Positions 18,180 to 26,350 of a stretch of DNA of 61,128 nt are shown one piece after another. The translations under genes and the position numbers were made by a program. Each line of letters opens with the position of its first letter. Positions within the stretch are counted from its first letter, which is position 1. The stretch covers positions 1 to 61,128 of the forward strand of contig CADASI010000007.1 of NCBI GenBank assembly GCA_902790525.1. Direction: 5' to 3'. The notes under the pieces were generated by a model that was not told the DNA's origin, did no database searches, and worked only from the letters and a program-made list of their open reading frames with translations. This DNA comes from an uncultured Eubacteriales bacterium (GTDB lineage Bacteria; Bacillota; Clostridia; Christensenellales; Aristaeellaceae).

Positions 18180-18538
18180 TGGAACCCAGGGAATTGGCAA
18201 ACAAAATCGCGGAAGTGCTGGACAACAAGGGCGCAATCGACATTCAGATCCTTGAGGTGGGCCACCTGACCTCCATCACCGATTTCTTCGTGGTGTGCAG
18301 CGGCCGAAACGTGCAGGCCGTGCATACGCTGGCGGAGGATCTGGAGGACCATCTGGCCGAGATGGACATACTGCCCCGGCGCAAGGAGGGCGGCAGCTCC
18401 GCAAAGTGGATCGTGCTGGACTACGCCCACGTGATCGTGCACATCTTCCACCCGGAGGAGCGGCAGTACTACAACATCGAGCGCCTGTGGCAGGACGGCT
18501 CCAACCAGCTTCCCTTCTCCCCGATCGAGGAAAAATAA
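18176..18538 (+). CDS. rsfS: Ribosome silencing factor RsfS
   Basis: The 120-residue protein matches RsfS in length and in the conserved core, with ITDFFVVCSGRNVQAVHTLA, SAKWIVLDYAHVIVHIF and HPEERQYYNIERLW. RsfS binds ribosomal protein L14 and blocks subunit joining under starvation. It starts inside the end of the nadD-yqeK gene (ATGA overlap), with AGGAGGCGAAGCGCA as the ribosome binding site, and is followed after 4 bp by rarA. Confidence 0.92.
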   Translation: MMEPRELANKIAEVLDNKGAIDIQILEVGHLTSITDFFVVCSGRNVQAVHTLAEDLEDHLAEMDILPRRKEGGSSAKWIVLDYAHVIVHIFHPEERQYYNIERLWQDGSNQLPFSPIEEK

Positions 18539-18542
18539 ACGG

Positions 18543-19880
18543 ATGGACGGACAGGTATCCTTTTTTGAGCGCGAGACGCCCCAGCCTCTCGCGGCGCGGC
18601 TCCGGCCCGCGACGCTGGACGACATCGTGGGCCAGCGCCACCTGATCGGGCCGGGAAAGATCCTCCGGCGCATCATCGAATCCGACGGCGTGTCGTCGAT
18701 GATCTTCTGGGGCCCGCCGGGGGTGGGGAAGACCACGCTGGCCCACGTCATCGCGCGCACCACAAAATCCAGCTTCATTGAATTTTCCGCCGTCACCAGC
18801 GGCATCCGGGAGATTCGCGCCGTGATGCAGAAGGCGGAGCAGAACCGGGCGCTGGGGGAGCGGACCATCGTGTTTGTCGACGAGATCCACCGCTTCAACA
18901 AGGCCCAGCAGGACGCCTTTCTGCCCTTCGTGGAGAAGGGCAGCATCGTGCTGATCGGCGCGACCACCGAGAACCCCTCCTTTGAGGTCAACAGCGCGCT
19001 TTTATCCCGCTGCCGGGTGTTCGTGCTGAAGGGGCTCACGGAGGAGGACATTCTCGAGCTCCTCAGGCGGGCGCTGAAGCGCCCCGAGGGGCTGGGCGGA
19101 CAGGACATCGACATCGGCGACGAGGCCCTCTTAATGATCGCGCGCTTTGCCAACGGCGACGCCCGCACGGCGCTGTCCATACTGGAGATGGCGGTCCTGA
19201 ACGGCGATTTCGACGGCGAGCGCACCTCGGTGACGCCCGAAACGGTGGAACAGTGCACCCAGCGCAAGTCGCTCATGTACGACCGGAACGGCGAGGAGCA
19301 CTACAACATCATCTCCGCGCTGCACAAGTCCATGCGCAATTCCGACCCCGATGCCGCCGTGTACTGGCTGGCACGGATGCTGGAGGCAGGGGAGGACCCG
19401 CTCTACGTCGCCCGGCGCGTGACCCGCTTCGCCAGCGAGGACGTGGGCCTGGCCGACCCGAGGGCGCTTCAAATTGCGGTGGCGGCCTACCAGGCGTGCC
19501 ACTACATCGGCATGCCGGAGTGCACCGTGCACCTGACCGAGGCCGTGGTGTACCTGTCGCTGGCCCCCAAGTCCAACGCCATGGAGACCGCCTATATGGC
19601 CGCGAAGCAGGATGCGCTCAAGCAGCTCAGCGAGCCCGTGCCGCTGAACATACGAAACGGCGTCACCCAGCTCATGCGCAACGAGGGCTACGGCAAGGGG
19701 TATCAGTACGCCCACGACACCGCCGAGAAGCTCACCGACATGCAGTGCCTGCCGGATTCGCTGGAGGGGCGGGAGTACTACGTGCCCACCGACCAGGGTG
19801 TCGAGGCGAAATTCGGCGAGCGCTTAAAGCAGATCAAGGCGTGGAAGGCAGCCCGGCGCGTTAATCACGATTTAACTTGA
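18543..19880 (+). CDS. rarA: Replication-associated recombination protein RarA
   Basis: The 445-residue AAA+ ATPase has Walker A GPPGVGKTTLAH near residue 57, Walker B FVDEIHRFNKAQQDAFLP, the sensor region GATTENPSFEVN, and the C-terminal MgsA/WHIP-type tetramerisation domain. RarA acts at stalled replication forks, probably removing or remodelling DNA ends. The first residues MDGQVSFFE resemble a clamp or SSB contact peptide. It follows rsfS by 4 bp, so all three genes form one transcript. Confidence 0.9.
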   Translation: MDGQVSFFERETPQPLAARLRPATLDDIVGQRHLIGPGKILRRIIESDGVSSMIFWGPPGVGKTTLAHVIARTTKSSFIEFSAVTSGIREIRAVMQKAEQNRALGERTIVFVDEIHRFNKAQQDAFLPFVEKGSIVLIGATTENPSFEVNSALLSRCRVFVLKGLTEEDILELLRRALKRPEGLGGQDIDIGDEALLMIARFANGDARTALSILEMAVLNGDFDGERTSVTPETVEQCTQRKSLMYDRNGEEHYNIISALHKSMRNSDPDAAVYWLARMLEAGEDPLYVARRVTRFASEDVGLADPRALQIAVAAYQACHYIGMPECTVHLTEAVVYLSLAPKSNAMETAYMAAKQDALKQLSEPVPLNIRNGVTQLMRNEGYGKGYQYAHDTAEKLTDMQCLPDSLEGREYYVPTDQGVEAKFGERLKQIKAWKAARRVNHDLT

Positions 19881-19905
19881 CCCGTGCTGTCGGGGATGCT
19901 ATCAT
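19877..19905 (+). promoter_or_regulatory. Promoter of the acyl-CoA synthetase gene
   Basis: TTGACC (19877-19882) and TATCAT (19900-19905) are separated by 17 bp. The -35 box overlaps the rarA stop codon. Transcription would start near 19912. Confidence 0.6.
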
Positions 19906-19952
19906 AAATAGGAGCCGGAAGGTGCAAGGCTGCCGGAGTTGGTTGATATGTA

Positions 19953-19983
19953 ACGTCCTCTGCATACAGCGGAGGATGTTTTT
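19953..19983 (+). terminator. Terminator-like hairpin in the acyl-CoA synthetase leader
   Basis: ACGTCCTCTGC pairs with GCGGAGGATGT across an ATACA loop (11 pairs, two of them G-T), followed by TTTTT. It lies about 40 nt after the predicted start of transcription and just before the ribosome binding site of the next gene. It could end rarA transcripts or act as an attenuator for the gene downstream. Confidence 0.55.
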
Positions 19984-20001
19984 ATATGGAGGAATGAGAT
20001 T

Positions 20002-21636
20002 ATGCCTATTACCGAGATACTGAAACAGAACGCCCGCAAATACGGCCCCGAGATCGCGCTGGTGGAGATCAACCCCGAGGTGCGGGAGGATCGCCGGGTC
20101 ACCTGGAAGGAGTACGAGCTGATCGAGCGCGGCGCCTCCGAGGAGTTCCGCCGGGAGATCACGTGGACCGTCTTCAATGAGAAGGCCAACCGCTGCGCCA
20201 ACCTGCTCACCCGCCGCGGCATCAAAAAGGGCGACAAGGTGGCCATACTGCTGATGAACTGCCTGGAGTGGCTGCCCATCTACTTCGGCATCCTCAAAAC
20301 CGGCGCGCTGGTGGTGCCCATGAACTACCGCTATTCCGCCGACGAGATACAGTACTGCGCCAACCTGGCCGACGTGGACGCGCTGTTCTTCGGGCCGGAG
20401 TTCATCGGCCGCGTGGAGGAGAGCATCGACAACATGCCCCGCGTGAAGCTGCTGTTCTACGTGGGCGACAACTGCCCGACCTTCGCCGAGAACTTCCTGC
20501 ACCTGGCCGCCAACGAGTCCAGCGTGTACAACGACGTGCCGCTGACCGACGAAGACGACGCGGCCATCTACTTCTCCTCCGGCACCACGGGCTTCCCCAA
20601 GGCCATACTGCACAACCACGAAAGCCTGATGCACGCCTGCCGCACCGAGCAGAAGCACCACGGCCAGACCCACAGGGACGTGTTTCTGTGCATCCCGCCG
20701 CTTTACCACACCGGCGCGAAGATGCACTGGTTCGGCTCCTTCCTGGTGGGCGGCAAGGGCGTGCTCTTAAAGGGCGTCAAGCCCCTGACCATCATCAAGA
20801 CCGCTGCCGAGGAGAAGTGCACCATCGTGTGGCTGCTGGTGCCGTGGGCGCAGGACATACTGGACGCCATCGACCGCGGCGAGATCAACCTGGACGACTA
20901 CGACCTGTCCGCCTGGCGGCTGATGCACATCGGCGCGCAGCCCGTACCCAGGAGCCTCATCCGCCGCTGGAAGGAGAAGTTCCCGAACCACCAGTACGAC
21001 ACCAACTACGGCCTGTCCGAGTCCATCGGCCCCGGCTGCGTGCACCTGGGCGTGGAGAACATCGACAAGGTCGGCGCCATCGGCATCCCCGGCTACGGCT
21101 GGCAGACCCGCATCGTCGACGAGCAGGGCAACGACGTGCCTCAGGGCCAGGTCGGCGAGCTGGCCGTGAAGGGCCCCGGCGTCATGACCTGCTACTACAA
21201 GGACCCCAAGGCCACCGCCGAGGTGCTCCACGGCGACTGGCTGTGGACCGGCGACATGGCCATGCGCGACGAGGACGGCTTCATCTACCTCGTGGACCGC
21301 AAGAAGGACGTCATCATCACCGGCGGCGAGAACCTGTATCCGGTGCAGATCGAGGACTTCCTGCGCGCCCATCCCGACATCAAGGACGTGGCCGTCATCG
21401 GCATACCGCACCCCCGCCTGGGCGAGATCGCCGCGGCCATCATCGAATTGAAGCCCGGCTCAAACACGACCGAGGCGGACATCGAGGAGTTCTGCAAGGG
21501 CATGCCCCGCTACAAGCGCCCGCGCAAGATCATATTCGCGGAAGTGCCCCGCAACCCCACCGGCAAGATCGAAAAGCCCAGGCTGCGCAGGATCTACGGC
21601 GCGGACCAGCTCGTGGCGGAGCAGGTGGAGTCGTGA
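20002..21636 (+). CDS. AMP-binding acyl-CoA synthetase
   Basis: The 544-residue protein is a member of the adenylate-forming ligase family. It has the phosphate-binding motif YFSSGTTGFPKA near residue 190, the TNYGLSE region, GDWLWTGDMA, DRKKDVIITGGENLYP and the C-terminal lysine in PTGKIEK. These enzymes activate a carboxylic acid with ATP and join it to CoA. The substrate cannot be told; a medium- or long-chain fatty acid is typical for this branch. It is followed by a paaK-type ligase and an ACT protein. The start has TATGGAGGAATGAGATT upstream. Confidence 0.8.
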   Translation: MPITEILKQNARKYGPEIALVEINPEVREDRRVTWKEYELIERGASEEFRREITWTVFNEKANRCANLLTRRGIKKGDKVAILLMNCLEWLPIYFGILKTGALVVPMNYRYSADEIQYCANLADVDALFFGPEFIGRVEESIDNMPRVKLLFYVGDNCPTFAENFLHLAANESSVYNDVPLTDEDDAAIYFSSGTTGFPKAILHNHESLMHACRTEQKHHGQTHRDVFLCIPPLYHTGAKMHWFGSFLVGGKGVLLKGVKPLTIIKTAAEEKCTIVWLLVPWAQDILDAIDRGEINLDDYDLSAWRLMHIGAQPVPRSLIRRWKEKFPNHQYDTNYGLSESIGPGCVHLGVENIDKVGAIGIPGYGWQTRIVDEQGNDVPQGQVGELAVKGPGVMTCYYKDPKATAEVLHGDWLWTGDMAMRDEDGFIYLVDRKKDVIITGGENLYPVQIEDFLRAHPDIKDVAVIGIPHPRLGEIAAAIIELKPGSNTTEADIEEFCKGMPRYKRPRKIIFAEVPRNPTGKIEKPRLRRIYGADQLVAEQVES

Positions 21637-21778
21637 TGATGAGGGAGTAGGGGTGACGACCTGAATAAACTAATCACCCAAATTCAATATATTTTAACGC
21701 TTTAACAAAGAAAAGCCATACAAAGCGGGCGTGGGATGTGCTATAATGATCCAAACGCTGCCGAAAGGGTATGATCAC

Positions 21779-23098
21779 ATGAGGAAGAGAGAGCACCGGA
21801 TCTACAATCCGGCGATGGAGTGCATGGACCGCGAGCAGCTTCGCGAATTGCAGGGCGAGCGGCTCAAAAAGACGGTCAAGCTGGAGTACGACAACGTGCC
21901 GGTGTACCGCGCGCGCATGGACGCGGCAGGGGTGAAGCCCGAGGACATCCGGAGCATCGACGATCTGAAATACCTGCCCTTCATGGAGAAGACCGACCTG
22001 CGGGACTACTATCCCTTCGACCTGCTGGCGAGCCCCAAGAAGGACATCGTGCGCATCCACGGCTCCTCCGGCACCACCGGCAAACCCATCGTGTCCGGCT
22101 ACACCCAGAACGACATCGAGGTGTGGTCCGAGATGATGGCCCGCACGCTGACCGCCGCGGGCTGCACGCAGGAGGACATCGTGCAGGTGGCCTACGGCCT
22201 GGGCCTGTTCACCGGCGGCTTCGGCGGCTATCAGGGCGCGAACCGCATCGGCGCAATGGTGGTGCCCATGTCCAGCGGCAACACCCAGCGGCAGATCATG
22301 ATGATGAAGGACCTGGGCGCGACCATACTGTGCTGCACCCCGTCTTACGCCACCTACCTGGGCGAGACCATCCGCGAGATGGGCATCGACCCGGAGAAGG
22401 ATTTGAAACTCAAGGCGGGCTGCTTCGGCGCGGAGCCCTGGACCGAGGAGATGCGCCAGCGCATCGAGCAGCTGCTGTGCATCGACGCCTGCGACATCTA
22501 CGGCCTCACGGAGATCTCCGGCCCCGGCGTGGCCTTCGAGTGCCTGGAGAAGCACGGCATGCACATCAACGAGGATCAGGTGATCGCGGAGATCATCAAC
22601 CCCACCACCGGCGAGCAGCTGCCCTACGGCATGCCCGGCGAATTGGTGTTCACCACCATCACCAAGACCGGCATGCCCATGATGCGCTACCGCACCCACG
22701 ACATCTGCACGCTCACCGACGACAAGTGCGCCTGCGGCCGCACGCTGGCCCGCATGGGCCGCATCACCGGCCGCACCGACGACATGCTGGTCATTCGCGG
22801 CGTGAACGTGTTCCCCAGCCAGATAGAATCCGTGCTGGTGGGCGCGGAGGGCGTCGCCCCGCACTACATGCTCATCGTGGACCGCGTGAACAACTCCGAT
22901 ACGCTGGAGGTGCGGGTGGAGCTCACGGAGGACATGTTCTCCGACACCGTCAGCCACATCGAGAGCGTGCGCAAGTACATCACCGGCCAGATCAAGTCCG
23001 TGGTGGGCATCGCCACCAACGTCAAGCTGGTCGCGCCGAAGTCCATCCCGCGCAGCGAAGGCAAGGCCAAGCGCGTGATCGACAACCGCAAGCTGTAA
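21779..23098 (+). CDS. paaK: Phenylacetate-CoA ligase family protein
   Basis: The product has about 439 residues: the PaaK-type motifs HGSSGTTGKPIV near residue 83, YGLTEISGPGVA, and the C-terminal GRTDDMLVIRGVNVFPSQIE, plus a CACGRT zinc-type pair. It should activate phenylacetate or a related aryl acid with ATP and CoA. I chose the ATG at 21779 because a TATAAT box at 21742-21747 lies inside the longer open frame and AAAGGG precedes the ATG. In many anaerobes such ligases sit with ACT proteins and indolepyruvate oxidoreductases and handle products of aromatic amino acid breakdown; no oxidoreductase gene is seen here. Confidence 0.85.
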   Translation: MRKREHRIYNPAMECMDREQLRELQGERLKKTVKLEYDNVPVYRARMDAAGVKPEDIRSIDDLKYLPFMEKTDLRDYYPFDLLASPKKDIVRIHGSSGTTGKPIVSGYTQNDIEVWSEMMARTLTAAGCTQEDIVQVAYGLGLFTGGFGGYQGANRIGAMVVPMSSGNTQRQIMMMKDLGATILCCTPSYATYLGETIREMGIDPEKDLKLKAGCFGAEPWTEEMRQRIEQLLCIDACDIYGLTEISGPGVAFECLEKHGMHINEDQVIAEIINPTTGEQLPYGMPGELVFTTITKTGMPMMRYRTHDICTLTDDKCACGRTLARMGRITGRTDDMLVIRGVNVFPSQIESVLVGAEGVAPHYMLIVDRVNNSDTLEVRVELTEDMFSDTVSHIESVRKYITGQIKSVVGIATNVKLVAPKSIPRSEGKAKRVIDNRKL

Positions 23099-23112
23099 GG
23101 GAGGAATTGAAT

Positions 23113-23553
23113 ATGTTCATCAAGCAGATTTCCGTATTCCTCGAAAACACCCCCGGCTCCCTGCGGGAGATGACGGAGCTGTTGGGCAAGGGGGGCGTCG
23201 ACTTGCTGGCGCTGTCCCTCGCCGACACCCAGAACTTCGGCATCGTCCGGCTGATCGTGCATTCGGAGCAGATCGACCCCGCCGTGGCGCTTCTGAAGCA
23301 GAACGGCTACATCGCCAGGGTCAACCACGTCATCTGCGCCGCCGTGCCGGACCGCCCGCTGGGGCTGTGCGAGCTGCTGTCCATCATCGAACAGGCCGGG
23401 CTGTCGGTGGAGTACATGTACTCCTTCCTGCGCAAGGCCGGCAACGGCAAGGCCCACATGATACTGCGCATGAACGACGGCGCGCGGGCCGCGCAGGTGT
23501 TCGGCATGAAGGACGTGACCATGCTCAGCCAGGAGGAAGTCGATAACCTGTAA
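23113..23553 (+). CDS. Tandem ACT-domain protein
   Basis: The 146-residue protein has two ACT domains, from about residue 3 (FIKQISVFLENTPGSLREMTELL) and about 72 (DRPLGLCELLSIIEQAGLSVEYMYSF). ACT domains bind amino acids as regulators. It follows paaK by 14 bp with a GGGAGGAATTGAAT ribosome binding site. The paaK-ACT pair is recurrent in anaerobes, where the ACT protein is thought to sense an aromatic amino acid; that role is inferred. Confidence 0.8.
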   Translation: MFIKQISVFLENTPGSLREMTELLGKGGVDLLALSLADTQNFGIVRLIVHSEQIDPAVALLKQNGYIARVNHVICAAVPDRPLGLCELLSIIEQAGLSVEYMYSFLRKAGNGKAHMILRMNDGARAAQVFGMKDVTMLSQEEVDNL

Positions 23554-23601
23554 TATGTATGAAGAGGCTGTCTCAAAATGCATATGGATTCATGAAACCT
23601 G

Positions 23602-23682
23602 CGTAGGGGCGCCGATGCGGCGCCCGCCCGGGTACGAAATGCAACGTACGTCATGGGCGGGCGGCGCATCGCCGCCCCTACG
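23602..23682. repeat. Intergenic palindrome of the GTAGGGGCG family
   Basis: Two arms of about 27 bp (23602-23628 and 23656-23682) are near-perfect inverted copies that begin and end with CGTAGGGGCG/CGCCCCTACG. The inner 27 bp are not conserved. No gene is present in the rest of 23554-23802. Confidence 0.75.
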
Positions 23683-23802
23683 ACATGCACACATCTGAAT
23701 GAATATGCGTTTTGATACTAATTTCAGTCTAAAAGTTAGACAGACTGCGAGGGGATTTTTTGTCATGGCAAGGCGGAGGTCCGCAGGCTTGCTGGCGGCA
23801 AG

Positions 23803-23979
23803 TCAAGGCTCAAGCTGCATGGGCACCCCGCGCTGCAGGCTGCATACGCCGAGCACCGATTTCGCGTCCACCAGATAGCGCCCCTGCCGGAGCAGTATCG
23901 TGAAGGGATACTGGTTCGTGATGTTGACCAGCTCGCTGATGTTCTCCTGATGGTGAAGGGCAATGTCCACCGCTTTCAT
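23803..23979 (-). CDS. Small HPr-like protein
   Basis: The 58-residue product begins MKAVDIALHHQENISELVNI and contains DAKSVLGVCSLQRG, which resembles the second half of an HPr phosphocarrier domain. The phospho-accepting histidine region and length (about 85 residues) of true HPr are not complete, so it may be an HPr-like regulator or a shortened relative. The start is fixed by AAGGAGGTGAGATC. It stands alone between repeat DNA and a divergent glycosyltransferase. Confidence 0.5.
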   Translation of the reverse strand: MKAVDIALHHQENISELVNITNQYPFTILLRQGRYLVDAKSVLGVCSLQRGVPMQLEP

Positions 23980-24269
23980 GATCTCACCTCCTTCGACGCC
24001 AACGCCCAAAGCGGGTTTGCGCATATGTTAATTACTTAATTTTATTATAACCGACATTTTCGAATAATGCAAGGAAATCAGGCTTTTTTACCCGTAAAAT
24101 AACAAACGTTAAATTAACATAAATGCGGTCAAGCGTTTGCCGGAGGCAAAACGGGCGTTGGGGATGTAATATGTCCGTGAATAACCGTGTAAGCCTTGCC
24201 ATCTGCGTCATGTCTGTGTTAGAATACACAAAATGCAGTATATGAAAGAAATATGGTGAAATACAGGCT

Positions 24270-25289
24270 ATGAAGCTATTGACTGTGACCATTCCCTGCT
24301 ACAATTCGGCGGCGTACATGTCGAAGGCCATCGAATCGGTGCTCAGCGGCGGCGAGGATGTGGAGATCCTGGTGGTGGACGACGGCTCCGCCAAGGACAA
24401 CACGCTGGAGATCGCCGAATCCTACGCGGCGCAGCATCCCACCATCGTGCGGGCGATCCACAAGGAAAACGGCGGCCACGGCGACGCGGTCATGACCGGC
24501 ATCCGCAACGCCACGGGCAAATACTTCAAGGTGGTGGATTCCGACGACTGGGTGGACCCCGAGTGCTTCAACCGGGTGCTGGAGCAGCTCAGGGCGGTGG
24601 AGGCCTCCGGCCGGGAGGTCGACCTGGTGCTGAGCAACTACGTCTACGACAAGGCGGGCGCGAAGCACAAGCACGTGGTGCGCTACGGCCACGTGCTGCC
24701 GGAGAACCGGATCATCGGCTGGCAAGACACCCACCACTTCCGCGTGGGGCAGTACATACAGATGCACTCCATCATCTACCGCACGCAGCTGCTGATCGAC
24801 TGCGGGCTGGCGCTTCCCAAGCACACCTTCTACGTGGACGAGCTCTACGCCTATGTGCCGCTGGTGAACGTGGAGACGCTGATGTACGTCAACGAGGACG
24901 TGTATCACTACTTCATCGGGCGGGAAGACCAGTCCGTGCAGGAGAGCATCATGATCGACAGGATCGACCAGGCCATACGGGTGCACGAGCTGATGCTCTC
25001 GAGCGTCCGTCTGATGGACATCCCCGACCCCCACAAGCGCCGGTACATGATGCAGTACCTCGAGATCATCACCACCGTGTGCTCGGTGCTGCTGATCAAG
25101 AGCGGCACGCCGGCGAACCGCCAGAAGAAGCGCAAGCTGTGGGCCAACATACACGCCCAGCAGCCCGAGGTCTACGTGCACCTCAAGCGCCGCTTCCTCG
25201 GCAGGCTCATCAACCTGCCCGGCAGGCTGGGCCGCAAGGCCACCATTGCCGGGTACCGGGTCAGCCGGAAGATCTACGGTTTCAACTGA
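24270..25289 (+). CDS. Family 2 glycosyltransferase
   Basis: The 339-residue protein has a GT-A fold: LTVTIPCYNSAAYM at the start, LVVDDGS near residue 35, and a DSDDWVDPECF metal-binding site near residue 92. The last 80 residues are basic and may lie on the membrane. It transfers a sugar from a nucleotide donor to an unknown acceptor, probably in cell-surface polymer synthesis. It is a single gene with repeat DNA on its 3' side. Confidence 0.85.
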   Translation: MKLLTVTIPCYNSAAYMSKAIESVLSGGEDVEILVVDDGSAKDNTLEIAESYAAQHPTIVRAIHKENGGHGDAVMTGIRNATGKYFKVVDSDDWVDPECFNRVLEQLRAVEASGREVDLVLSNYVYDKAGAKHKHVVRYGHVLPENRIIGWQDTHHFRVGQYIQMHSIIYRTQLLIDCGLALPKHTFYVDELYAYVPLVNVETLMYVNEDVYHYFIGREDQSVQESIMIDRIDQAIRVHELMLSSVRLMDIPDPHKRRYMMQYLEIITTVCSVLLIKSGTPANRQKKRKLWANIHAQQPEVYVHLKRRFLGRLINLPGRLGRKATIAGYRVSRKIYGFN

Positions 25290-25298
25290 TAATGGAAT

Positions 25299-25364
25299 GG
25301 GCGATGAGGGCATCGCCCCTACGCCGGATACGACATCCATGTAGGGGCGATGCCCTCATCGCCC
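25299..25364. repeat. Intergenic palindrome of the GTAGGGGCG family
   Basis: Perfect 24-bp inverted arms (25299-25322 and 25341-25364) run from GGGCGATGAGGG to the CCCCTAC end and back. They fill the 85-bp space between the convergent glycosyltransferase and trxB genes and may serve as a bidirectional terminator. Confidence 0.75.
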
Positions 25365-25374
25365 GTTGTTGGGA

Positions 25375-26289
25375 TTACCGCTCGTTGATGTACCGGCACG
25401 CGGCCAGGGCGGCGGTGGCGCCGTCGGCGATGGCGGTGGCCAGTTGGCGCACGCCCTTGTTGCGGCAGTCGCCGGCCACGTAGATGCCGGGCGTCCGCGT
25501 CTCGCAGCGCTCGTCGGAATCGAAGTAGCCGTAGGCGTTAAGCTCCGCCAGCGCCTTGAAGGGCTCGTTTTCCGGGATCAGGCCGATGGCGACGAACAAG
25601 CCCTCGCAGGAAACGGTCTGCCGCGCACCGGTGGTGCGGCTCTCGATCTCCACGCCCGTGAGCGCGCCGTTCTCGGTGAGCAGCCGGTTGATCTTCGTGT
25701 CCGCGATGAGGCGCACGTTGGACCGTGCAAACAGCACGTCCTGCAGGCGCTGCTCACCGGTGCACTTTGGCAGGTCCTGGAGCACGATGACCTCCCTGCA
25801 CTTCTCGGCCAGCAGTATGGCCTCCTGCAGCGCGGAGTTGCCGCCGCCCGCCACGCAGACGGTCTGCCCGGCGTAGAAGTCCCCGTCGCACACGGCGCAG
25901 AAGGAGATGCCCTCGCCGACCAGCGCGTCCTCGCCCTCGAGGCCGAGCATCCTGTGCCTGACGCCGGTGGCCAGTATCACGGCCGGCGCTTCGTAGCGCC
26001 CGCCCTCCTCGGTGACGACGACCTTGGTGTCGCCCAGGTCCTCCACGGAAACCACCCTCTCGAACTCGATCTCCGCGCCCTGGGCGAGGATCTGCTCGAG
26101 GGTTTTGTCGGCGAACTCGTTGCCGCTCATCTGCATGGTGCCGGGGTAGTTTTCCACCTTCGGGGAGTGGGTGATCTGGCCGCCGAAGCCGGTCTTTTCA
26201 ATCACCAGCGCCTTTTTGCCGTTGCGCTGGGCGTACAGCGCCGCGGTCATGCCCGCGGGGCCGCCGCCGACGACGATGATGTCATACAT
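25375..26289 (-). CDS. trxB: Thioredoxin reductase
   Basis: The 304-residue flavoprotein begins MYDIIVVGGGPAGMTAAL (FAD-binding GxGxxG) and has the redox-active CAVCDG motif near residue 130, followed by a VCVAGGGNSALQEA NAD(P)H-binding site. It reduces thioredoxin or a glutaredoxin-like partner. The ATG at 26289 is preferred to one five codons upstream because GGAGG lies inside that longer start. It is directly downstream of nrdD, whose C-terminal glutaredoxin-like domain is a plausible partner. A hairpin at 26310-26332 separates them. Confidence 0.9.
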   Translation of the reverse strand: MYDIIVVGGGPAGMTAALYAQRNGKKALVIEKTGFGGQITHSPKVENYPGTMQMSGNEFADKTLEQILAQGAEIEFERVVSVEDLGDTKVVVTEEGGRYEAPAVILATGVRHRMLGLEGEDALVGEGISFCAVCDGDFYAGQTVCVAGGGNSALQEAILLAEKCREVIVLQDLPKCTGEQRLQDVLFARSNVRLIADTKINRLLTENGALTGVEIESRTTGARQTVSCEGLFVAIGLIPENEPFKALAELNAYGYFDSDERCETRTPGIYVAGDCRNKGVRQLATAIADGATAALAACRYINER

Positions 26290-26309
26290 ATCGAAAACCT
26301 CCATAGAAT

Positions 26310-26332
26310 ACGGGCGATCAGAGATCGCCCGT
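26310..26332 (-). terminator. Short hairpin between nrdD and trxB
   Basis: ACGGGCGATC and GATCGCCCGT form a perfect 10-bp stem with a 3-base loop. There is no clear U run on the minus strand, so it may only reduce read-through from nrdD into trxB or protect the mRNA end. Confidence 0.5.
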
Positions 26333-26350
26333 TTGTTCGTGACGGATGCA

